Assembly: GCA_964023205.1 (NCBI GenBank)
Contig: OZ026833.1
Location: 3,904,965 to 3,968,964 of the forward strand
Direction of reading: 5' to 3'
DNA from: Lutraria lutraria
Lineage: Eukaryota; Mollusca; Bivalvia; Venerida; Mactridae
DNA: 64,000 nt
Shown: positions 11,967 through 23,900 of the stretch, piece by piece
Layout: each line of letters begins with the position of its first letter
How positions within the stretch are numbered: the first letter of the stretch is position 1
Notes under the pieces: generated by a model
What the model was told of the DNA's origin: nothing
The model's database searches: none
Seen by the model: the letters and a program-made list of their open reading frames with translations, nothing else
Position numbers and translations under genes: made by a program

Positions 11967-14900
11967 CTATAAGTATATTACAACACGGATGTAGACAGAA
12001 AAAAATGTTGCTAGCAAGATATGTTATACACCACGAGTGATGTACGCAAATATCGCATAATTCAGATTTTATTCAATTTAATAAATCCAAATATCTCTAT
12101 GTCTTTACTATAAGTACGTATATGTCATTTTGAATTTGATGTCAACCTTGACCGATGTAATTTCGTCGTTTCCTGAAAAGCCATTGTTTTTATCATTAGA
12201 ATCTGCTACTTTATATATATATAATTTATTTGATTGAAATAACACAGTTCCTACTACTCACGTGATCCCAACATTAGTACCTGTTTTTTTTTCGTCAATA
12301 TTACACTCACTTTACCATGTTGTCATATCATTAGAGTTATTACTTACGATTCAGTACATGTACATGTATGTATATTCTCAATGTCTCATATACCAGGATT
12401 TTGCCTGCAGATGTCTCGTGGTGTCGATGTGGTATTTCATACATACACCAATTTCACTTACATCAACATACGTTACAGATCTTGTACTTGAGTACGTCTA
12501 ATTTTACATTGTTACATACATGACATATAATGTATGCATTTAAAAATGTTTAACTTGCTATTGACAGTAACTAGCACAACTTTTATTATTTGTATAACAT
12601 ATTGGTTTAACGTCTGTCATCGGGTAGATGTCAGATAAGGTGAATTCCAATCAGTGTTGTTCTTTATACGACATAAATGAGCAGCAGTGTCAATGGAATT
12701 CAAATATAAACAGCTGTTTGTCAATAAAACATGAAGACTAACTTACTGACATCAGCCAACAAATCTCAAAACACTCCTGCAAATAATCAGGTGTAGAGAG
12801 GGCTTGTTTGGCAAATACAAAGGCACCATCTTGTAGGTATATCTTATATTCCTGAAATCATTTCAATCTAAATGTATGTCCTATGTTATTATACTTGACA
12901 TATAAATGAGTTACGGTTTAGTTCTAGATTTTCTAGAATAAAAATACTATTGCACCGATACATGAGTAACTATATTTTGGCAAATGAATGGGAGTTGGAA
13001 AAAAATTGTTTCAACCTAATCTTTCTAAAGCTTTCTAAAAAATAATAATGTGTACACTGAGCCGAATTTCAAACATCCACCACGTATACTAGCACGAAAA
13101 AGAAAACATCGAACACACTTTAAGTCGATTATCAGATGGACTATTAATATATTCAATCTAACGTTTACTTTGAATTCTCAATTTCTTGGCAAATATCGTT
13201 TATAAATATTGAAAACAAAGGCCCTATTCACTTATTTGGGTGTTTCCAATATTCGAGTTTTGAAATTAGGTGGGCGGTTAGACATTGGTCTCGGTGTACT
13301 TAAAAAGTTTGAACCTCGAAATTCTTTTTAACATCTCCAGCCGATGAAGCCTTTGTACAATCTTTGATGTATTTCAATACGGTGACAGGAACATCAGACA
13401 CGCTCTGTAAATGATAAATTAAGTTTCTTTCATGTTTTGTACGTATTTTGTGACGTTCATCATGGCTGACACTTGTTCTATTTATATTGACAACAGTTAT
13501 TGAAAAAATACAAATGTAACTGTTAACCTTTCGAGCAGATGTGAGTTCATGTACTTGTTTTGCCAACTTATAAGTAAAGAATGAATGAATTGAAACAGGA
13601 TCGATATTGCGGTACAAAGATATGGTAAAGATGGGAATTCCATGCATAATGTAGCCCCGTCAATGTTTTAACGATCTTTGCAACTTACGTTTACATTAAT
13701 ATCTCTTCTTTCATATTGTTGCATTTTACATTTTCTAGTTTGTAATTTGTAAATCACCGCTATCATTCCTGTCACAATTTTCAATGTATATGTTATAGTT
13801 ATCAATGAGAACACGATTAAAAATTGAAGCAATACTGGATACAATAATCCTTATGGCAATTTTACCACTTTGTCAGAACGTGTAACCGCCTTCAGTGTTG
13901 CTTCCATCTGGGTTCGAGTTTTATCTTCACAGAACTGTTTGGTTTTCTGTAATGTAAACATGATCAGTGGAAGCAATCTATTCATTTACATGTATTACAA
14001 AATAAATATATGTTTATATGCAAATAAACAAAACTGTTAAAAACACAAGCTACATCTATTTAAACATATTCTACTTACAACAAAAACATCCAGTAATATC
14101 TTTATGATATGTTCTTCATCTCTTTCAGATTTCTCCAGAACTTCATAAGCATCTGTCCATTGATTGTCATACAGTTCCTTATAACGATCAGCAAGCTTGG
14201 AAGGACGGTTCATATCGCTGAGGTCCACAATGTTTGGATTGTTGTTTGTTAGTTTATCTCCCATACATTTACTCAACCTGAATTTAAGAGAGAAATCAGT
14301 TTATTACTCATGCATTTACTCAATGAGAATCTAAGTATACAAGCATACTAACTTTAAACATTTTTACAATATCAATATGCTAAAGGAACCTAGGAAACCA
14401 GTTAGGTATATCGTGATTTGCAGTTTCCAGTGGAGGAAGAACAATCCTGCATTTTATAATGGGAACATTATACATATACAACAATATGAAAACACAGTTT
14501 GTTGAAATCGTCAAAACTTACTCATTTGTATAGATATTACTTAAGAAATTTTACTGACCTTGTTTTAGTATCCTCTAATTCGAATTCAGTCTCCTTTAGT
14601 TCTTTCTCTACACGATGTAGACGACTTTGCAATGCTTTGTAATCGTCAGAGGAATGTCTATCCCTCTGACCTGTTTCCTGTTTCTTCGTAAGCCTTTGTA
14701 TATCTTCCTTCATTCTATTATTTTCTTGTGTCAGCTTTGTTACATAGGTTTCTATAACGTGTCTTTGTTGGTTGAGTTTCGCAATTTCAGTTTTATGGTC
14801 ACTTGTAGAACTATCCATCTGCTGTTGTTGCCTATATCATACATTTGGATCAATATACATTACATGACTTGTAATACTATGGAACAAGGCTTATCTATAA

Positions 14901-17900
14901 TATAAGTTTTAATGAACTACTAGCCTGAGAAAGACTGAAGTATACCATGTTGTTCAGTGAATACATTTGTACTCAGGTGTGACATTTGTACAAGTTGGTG
15001 ATTTCAAATATGTAATGTAAGTGAAGTAAGATATTATTTACAAGAAGAATATTTTACTTTGCTATTGTGGATCTCAGCTCCTTTTCTATGTAATCTCGCT
15101 CGTTAAGCTTTTGTTTTAGTGTGTCACGTTCTTTGCAAAGGGCATCTACACGTTTGTCTTTGTCCTGCTTAGTCTGCTGAACTCCAGATATTTCTTGCTT
15201 GTACTTCTTTACTTCATGATTCTTCTGCTGCAGTTCTTTCTCTAAATTTGCTAATCTGGTTCGCAATGTCGCAATCTCATTGTTTATGCAAACGTCTTTA
15301 TCAGTTAATGTGTGCAACCTTTAATAAATGGTGCAGAAAATAACTTTAAGACAATGTATACCTAACAAGAATACAAGCACTTACAGAGCATACACATTAC
15401 CCACTGATTTACAAGGTAAAGTTTAAAACACAAAATCAAACGAAGGTGTAGATATTAAAACAGATTGCCCAAATGTATATTTTCCCCTACTGAGTTCTAT
15501 AACCAAAGCACTCATTGCGGCAACATCAACGCACGTACAATTACATAAACGATGCACGTGAATCAAATAATTAAATGTTTGGAGATAAAGGCGTTTTGAT
15601 AACTTAGAACAATTAGTTTGAAAAGTTGCAAACACTAACCAACCTTGTTTTTGTATTATCAAGTTCAAGCTCGACTTTGCTTAACTCCATTTCTGTGTGG
15701 CGTAGTTTACTTTGCAGAACGTCGTAATCGTCGAAAGTGACGCTTGCTTTCCTGTTACTTTCAAGCTGCGTCGTTAGTTGGGTTATGCTGTCTTTCATAT
15801 CTGCATTTTGGTGTTCTAAATCTGCTACACATACTTCTAATTCCCTCTTCACTTGATCTGTCTCTCTCAAATCTTTCTCTGTGCGATCTAGTCTACTTTG
15901 CATACCATTGTAGTCATTCATCACTTTCTGTATACTTTCAAGTCGATTCGTTAGCTGGATTTTATCGTTGTTTATTTCATCATTTTCTCGTTTCAGCTCT
16001 CGCTTTTCTTTCTCAAGTTTAGACAATTTTGAGTTCCCCAGTGTATCAGCGTAAGTCATTTGTTCTTGTAATCTGTTTATATAGACGTTCAGTTGGATGT
16101 AATTCTGATATTACACAATTAAAAAACTAAACTCGTGTTTTAGAAAAAAACTGTATTTACGTCAAATACAATATATATAGTTGTTTTCTTTTAGTAATAT
16201 TAATGTCTTTATATACCTTATAGTGCCTTCAAGTTATACTCTATAGAATACATAAACGTCACATGCAAAGATATCACTCTGATTTGCGAAATTACAAGAC
16301 CGAATACTAACCACTTAGTCTCATACCAACACACACACACAAAAATAAACATTATTACTGACTCCATATCAGAGGAATCTTGACCAATTAACATATATAC
16401 ATTTACCTTGTTCTCATGACGGCTAATTCCCGATCTGCCTCTCTTAGTGCGGTATCTGAGTGTTGTAATAGACTTTTCAGGGCATTGTAATCAGCTGAAG
16501 AGACGCTTGTTTTTCTGATACTTTCAAATTGTGTCGTAAGTTGGTTTGCTCGGTCTGTCACTTTATTCTTTTGTTGTTCTAAATCCGATACATGCACTTT
16601 AAGATTCTCTTTCTCTAAATCTGACTCTTTTAATTTAATTTCGGTGTGAAGCAGTTTTCTTTTCATGTCATCATAGTCATCTACCCTTTTCTGGACACTT
16701 TCAAGTCGAGATGTTAGCTGGTTTATATCATTCTTGAATGTATCATTTTTTCTTTTAAGGTTTGCAGCGGATATCTCTAGATCATGTCTTTCTTGCTCAA
16801 GTTTGGCCAGCTTTGAGTTACCAAGATTATCAGCGAAAGTGGTTTGTTCTTGTAATCTGTTCGGTATATATGATCAGTTCAGTATTATATTATATAACTG
16901 ATAAGAGAAGCACACGTACTTAAGAAACTACATATGTCATATACATAGTATTTTGTTTTCTTTCAGAAATGCACATGCGTACATTGTGTTGTTTTACAGT
17001 CCATAAAATGCCAATTAAATTCAGAGGCTACAACACCGAATATTAGCCACCAATTTCACACCAACGCAATCATTTTGTGAAAATGTATATCAGTTTGGCA
17101 GACAATAAATATTAAAACGGTCATAATTATTTACCTTGTTCTCGTAGCGGCTAATTCCTGCTTTGCCTCTCTTAGCTCCGTCTCTGTGTTGCGTAATTTA
17201 CTTTCCAGGATATTGTAATCAGTTGAAGAGACGCTTGTTTTCCTGGTGCTTTCAAGTTGCGTCGTTAGTTTGGTTATGCTATCTTTCATTTTGTTATTTT
17301 GTTTTTCTACCTCTGCCACGTGCGTTTTAAGAATCTTCTTCTCTTTCTCTGCCTCTTCGAATTCCATCTCTGTGCGATGTAGTTTACTTAGCATGGCGTT
17401 GTATTCATCGTCTCTATGGACACTTTCAAGACTTGTATTTTGCAGGGTTATTGTACTTTGCATGTCCTTATTTTGGCGTTCTAGGTCCGATACGCATGTT
17501 TCTAGATCTCTCTTCTCTTGTTCTAGTTTTGCTATCTTGGAAGCCTCAAGTGTCTTTGAGTTGTCAATCTGTCTTTGCATTCTATGCGATACATGTTTAA
17601 TTAAACATTAGTTTTATTTTTTTGGAAAATGAGCAAACGGTTGTAAGGCATTGTATGATAAACGATACAACTTATAATATTTAAATTTTATCTTTTGTTT
17701 CATTTAGTGAAATGTACATATTAACTTTAATATGTACAAAGTTTAAAAACTGTGTTCTGTGAAAACCAATAATCTTAAATATACCTAATTGCACTGCAAT
17801 ATGATTTTAAGTTTTATTTCACATTTACTTGGTCTTTACTGTGTCCAACTCCAAGGAAATTAACTCTGATTGACGAAGTTTGTTCTGAAGAGAAGCATTA

Positions 17901-20900
17901 CTGATTTTCAGATAATCATATTCGTTTTTTGCCTTTTGATATTGTTCTTGTATTTTTCTATGTATCATATCATTTTGCCGCAAAATTGATCATTTTCTTT
18001 TTTTGTCTGAATTGTCTATTGTAATGCTATTTATTTCTTTAATGACTTCTGCTTTACGTATTTTTTAGTTTGTTTTCTGGTGTTGTAAAGCCTTAACTTT
18101 AGCGTGAGATTCATGCCATCTACCGGATTGATAAAGGCTTAATTATTGTGTATCATCATTTTTAACGGCCTTGTTTATAACAATATCAGACAAAAATCAT
18201 TAAATTTCGTACATTCTTGTTTCGCACGCTAATGTGTCATTATTTGGTTAAATGAATTGCAACTAAATGGTTTAAAAAGTTCATGGTGATATGATGTAAC
18301 CATCACATGTATCAAAGAATGATTACCAAAGTAAACTTTTCTATGAACCACTCTGATTTAAGCAACACATTTATTCATATCGTTATATGTTGGAAATATG
18401 CTTAAACTATTATAATTTTTAATCATAGAATTTTGCCGGTAACTAACATTGTTTTTGTTTCTTCCAATTTCTCTTCAACTTCTTTGGAATCAATTTCTTT
18501 ACGACGCAGCTCACTTTGCACTTGCACTAATTTCACATGTGAGTCCATAGCGATACTATTAGTAGTTGTGTGTTGTTGAAAGCTGCTCGATATATGTTTG
18601 ATAAATTGATCGACTAGAAACACAGAATGTATCATACATTTGGAGCAGTAAGCGTTTCATCTGTTAGATCTATATCTAATGAGCTTCTTTTTCATTAATG
18701 AAGTCGATGTACTATGATAACCATAATGAGTGTTTGCAAATTTTTTTTTTTGACAAATAAAAAATTCTGTTTAGGAACAAGAATGCGGTATCATAATAAC
18801 TATGTTTACACTAATCATAATAGGTGCGGCGCAAATATAATTAGGATGTCAAAATAAATTACGTAAGACTACTGAAACTTTCGGAGAGAGTAATGACAAT
18901 GCCATAAATCATTATGTACCTCATCTTGGTGCCTTCTAATTCCATGTTCACTTCTTTTAATCTTTTTTCAGAACGCCGGACTTTGTTTTGAAGACTATAT
19001 TTGTCTTGCTTCAAGTCTTCATTCTGACGTTGTAAACTCCTATAACATGTGTCCAGTCTGTTTTTCTCTTCAGTGAGCTCGGAAATCGTATCATTCAACT
19101 GTTGTTTGTAAACCACCTGTTCTGCTTTGGCATTCCTCACGTCCTCGTGGGTTTTACGTAAGCTGCAATGCATTATTTTAGTCGGAATAGACCAGTCATC
19201 TAAAGTTCAAAATTGGCCTTTTGGGGAATAAATTAGTACATAAGCCATTTTTGGTATATTGGTTCTTTATGTGATAGAGAATGACCAGAAAAAAGTCCCC
19301 AAAAATCCTATAGTGCAAAAGCGAGATATTTGGGCTAAAAGATGGAAACAATGAATAAAACTACGAATTTCTGGAATCCCTGTGTATCTCAAAAACAGTT
19401 CATTCCTGACATTTTAAATTTGTTGGACTGATAAAAATTTATCAACAGCGTCTTTTTTAATGTTTTTTATATCGGCTTAGAATACAAGATGGCCGCCATA
19501 ATCCAATATGGCCACCATAACCCAAAACTTCATTCGGTTTAAGATTAATTTTTGAATTGACGTATAAAACATTTTCTGCAATAAAAAACTGTCAAGTTAG
19601 TAGCTTTTCTAGTATTTTAGCATTGAAAGGTATTTAATCAATATATTTTTAGTATATTACATTATAAAGATTAATCATAGTACTAGAAGTACTGAGGGAA
19701 TGCGAACTTTGTCGTATTTTCGCATTTTAGCATTTTCGTGGCGAAAACGCAGAAACTCGTATGACATGGCGTAAATCACCACCATATGTTCGAGCACTAC
19801 TTTAAATAGTGAATGAAACTATTTTCAACATTAGTAAATCTAAGTTTAGGAAAGAAACTTTTGTGCGTTTGAATACTTAATTATTATGCATTGTACTTAT
19901 AGGTTTTATAGTTTAAGTTGCAATAACATACTATTTCTGCAGTAATAACTTCAGCTTTTATCAAAAGTTTCACTCTGCAATGTATACGTATACAACAAGT
20001 GGTACTATTTTCTGTCTTGTTATTGGGTCGAGGGTAACTATTTTGAATATGATAATGTAAGAAAGTATCACCTTCACAAAAACATAGATTTGGTACTTGG
20101 TACTTTGGTAATCAAGAAGTAGTTCTAGATAGCAGAATGTATTGGACTTATTTTGTTTCAGATGCATTTTTTTGTGGAGGTTAGTTGTAACAATATGCAA
20201 TGAATATGTTAGTGGCGGTGATTTTTATGTGATTACTTTTTACTACAATGTTGTTTTCCTATCACAATGAATCGTTATATTAATTTTCACTGTTGGAAAT
20301 GCAATATTGAATGTTGTTTTACGGTCCATCGATAACATAAGTCATGTAATTTAAAAGCAGAATTAAATAAGAGGACGTCAAGAAGTATGTTATCAGATTG
20401 GTATAAGGATAATATTCATGATGATAAGAAATGAAGTGCACTAAAAAGTAAAATGAAATAGTTGCAATTTATATTTAGTGACAAAAAAGAAGAGTGTGTG
20501 AGACTAACCTCATTTACATTGTATTATATTATAGTGAATCAGATTATATAACATCAGATTAAATGGGTTGATGTGTGGTATGTTTCTTTCGTTCTTGGTA
20601 TTTTGTTTGGAAAGTGCCAAGTGGTGGAATTACATTCAAAGATATATTTTGATAAAGTGTAATTAACAACTCGCGTTTAACTAGCGTTAAAGAAATTTAA
20701 TTTTAGTTTTAAAATACAAATGTATAATGAGTGGCAAGTTTTTTTATGTTAAAAAAGGGATACTTAGTACTAGTATTTCATTTACCTCAACAAAGAGGAT
20801 GCTACAGGGACATATCTTTAACCATGAATTACAGACTATGTAGTGATTCAAAGGCTATTAGGTATGGTTTCCAGGCTGATTCATATACAATGGATTCGTA

Positions 20901-23900
20901 GTCCAGTTCTGAATGGATAAGAGACCGATATAAACGTATTAGTACTTTTCTGTTAGATATTCAGTCAGTGACAACTTTCAGGAGGTATTGAGTCTTCAAG
21001 CAATTACTTTTTGAGTGATTTAATATGACTAATATAAATGTAAGTCTGGAGTCAAATATAACCTCTAGTCTCCTAGATAATTTTACGTCTGGTACAACCT
21101 GAATTGGTGTGTTTCCCATATAATAAGACATAGTTCCGGATGCATTCAAAAATGTATTGAAACTGTGAAACCATTTTGATCCGACAAAAGTTTCATAACA
21201 AGTATATCATGGATGGGGCCGTCTTTTAACGAGGTTTATATTTTTAGACTCTAATCATCAAAGGATCAAGTAAAACTATATACACAAAGGGAGCAGTCTA
21301 CTCCTGGATTTATAACTTCAACTTCACTATAAACTTTGATACTAAATGGGGTGACCCACTGGATACAGCCCTGCGGCACACCCATTTAGTGTGTGGGTAG
21401 ATCTGAAAGAGAGTTTCCCACTTGGACACCGAAGAAAGCCACAATAAAAAAGTGGAAGGTGGCATCTGAGTATTGGGTGATGATCATTAGAAAGCCCAGC
21501 TTAGGAATAGGAATTAGCAATGCTAAGAAGAAGGGAGTTCATCCGATTTCCATACATTATTAAACGTATCAAGTGAAAGAGAAAGAGTATTAGTGGGCGT
21601 TTAAGAAATTAATTGATAATGAGCTTTGTCTTGCCCAGAGGATTTAATTGTACTTCTCTTGCTTTTGGAAGAGATATGAAGTTTTTCTCTCATCCCAGGT
21701 CTTGTGTGCATGAAAAAAATCTATCTCTGTGTAGCCTAACGTTGCTAAGAGACTTTTACATGTCAAGTTGGATATGACACTTGTGGAAGTGACCACTTTC
21801 CTAGCCTATTTCATCAGCATGTCCGTCTGTCTAAGACCAATCCAAACTGCGGAAGCTAGCAATAGCGAATTTGAAAAAAAACTTCTTTGAGACCAGACTT
21901 ATGATTACTCATGAAAAGTTAGAAAATAGTGAGGATGTTTCTAACATTGTTACTTCACTGCCCATAGAGACAGCTGAAGGCTCAATCCATCTGACCTCCA
22001 CAAACTCTAGAAGCCATGACAAACTACAAATGTATGGAATAATGATGACTGTATATGGACTACCTTAACCCTCAATGAAGCCATAAGGAAATTCAATCTA
22101 AGACTAACTGATGAAAAGCTTAACTCCTTTTGTATATCAAGATAAAAAGCTCGAAAATCACTAAAATAATTGGGAGACTTTGTCTCAAAACTGAATAATA
22201 TAACCTTGATTAGAAAAACGTAGGAATGGTTTACAAAGTCAATGGAGAAGGCTTATCTCCAATTAAGCATTTGTCTGTTGACAACAATGATACAGACTAC
22301 CTACCCCCAGGAAGAGGCACTAGCTACTGCATTCGAAAAAATGTCTTCATCTGAGAACTGTATTCAGAAAAGATTAAAGTGAAGAGAAGGAACCCATTGC
22401 AGGATGTAGATAGGTCTTTGCACTGGCATCTTTCATTATTGTCTGTTTATTTTTGTTGTATGACCTATCGACTCTAATTTTAGCAGCCTTGTTGTATTTA
22501 TATCATGCATAATCAACATTAAAAATACAACAGTTCTCAGTATTTGTCATTATCAAAGGTTAAAAATGTCTTAGGCGTAATTCTGAAGTTGAATAATTAT
22601 AGTGGTTCTAGAATGTAATTTTTGACTTTTACACAGTTTATGCCCAAAATTAAAAGTAATTACTTTTCTTCTTACATTTGTAATTAGAATATATGGCAAA
22701 ATAGTCAAATTTGGAATTAAACAGTAAAACAATTTGGCGGCCATTTTGGATTGGAGCGGCCATATTGGATTTATGCAATGAATAGTCAAAATTAAAATAC
22801 AAAAGTTGTTAATATTCATCAATATCAAAAGTTAAAAGTGTCTTGGGCATAATTCTGAACTTGAACAAATACTCGTATAGTGCTCTAGAATGTCATATTC
22901 GAGTTTTTATACAGTTCATGCCCAAAATTACATCGTGTGCTTTTATGTAAGTTTCACTATCTTATTTATTTTTTAATAAATTCATCATAAATAAGATAAA
23001 AGTAATCTTTATTATGTTTACATTTGAAATTAGATTGCCAGATATAAGAGGCAAGCAGTCAAATTCGGATTCAAACAGTAAAAACAACATTTAGGCAGGC
23101 CATTTTGGATTATGGCGGCCATTTTGGATGCAACTCGAGAGTAAAACTAAATCAAAATTATGTATTTTATCAATACACATAATCTTGGAAAATTAAAACT
23201 CATTTGGCCAAATAGCTTTTGAGTTATACATCGATTTCTGAAATTCCCAGTTTGGTTTATTTTTCAACTTTTAGCCCCAAAATATCGCTTTAGCACCATG
23301 GGATTCTTGGGGACTTTTTTCTGGGTGTTATTCACCACAAACAGAACCAACATACCAAAAATTATTTATGTACTAATTAATTCCCCAAAAAATTATGATG
23401 ACTGGTCTAAAAGGGATATAATAAATATTGGTATACATTTGTGTGAAACAAAAAAAAAATACATGTATAACCAGGAACACTTCTAATCCCGACATTTTAT
23501 AGGGATGAGTCCGGATTATTATTCACGATTGCTTTAAGAATTCTATACCGTATTTGATTCCTGTTGATGACATAAGCTTATACATTTCCGACGGCTGTAT
23601 ACGACTACACAGCAATTGTCAGAATCATAGAATAGCTATTTTAGCATTGTTCATCAATATTTCTCTTTAACCGTATCACAAGATTGTTATTAGTTAATGT
23701 TATATATCCATAGTACGTTAATATCCAACAGAAGTTGAATGAATTTGTCTTTAACCGTATCAAAAATAGGACAATAACTGATAGATAGTCTCACCTTATT
23801 CTCATAGTTTCCAACTCTTGTTTTTTATTCGTAAAATTAAACTCCAGTTCATGGTATTGATCTTTCAGAGAGTTATATTCGTTCGCAGAGCATCTTGGAA

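Larger units (their letters stand above)
19188..23425. mobile_element. Element with long terminal inverted repeats in unit 1 intron 5
   Basis: The left arm 19188-19520 (agaccagtcatc, agtccccaaaaatcc, caagatggccgcc) is repeated inverted at 23060-23425 (ggcggccattttgg, ggattcttggggact, gatgactggtct). The right arm is partly duplicated in tandem (22560-22840 and 22850-23110, both with 'ggccattttgg'). Between the arms is a rearranged LINE (20.8-22.4 kb). It accounts for most of the 4.6-kb intron 19163-23794. Confidence 0.6.

Noticed and set aside
17246..17611. Leu/Ser/Phe-rich plus-strand frames opposite coiled-coil exons (also 15744-16022, 14627-14905, 61880-62095, 62646-62951)
   Set aside because: Antisense shadows of Lys/Glu/Gln-rich exons; no splice or family support.
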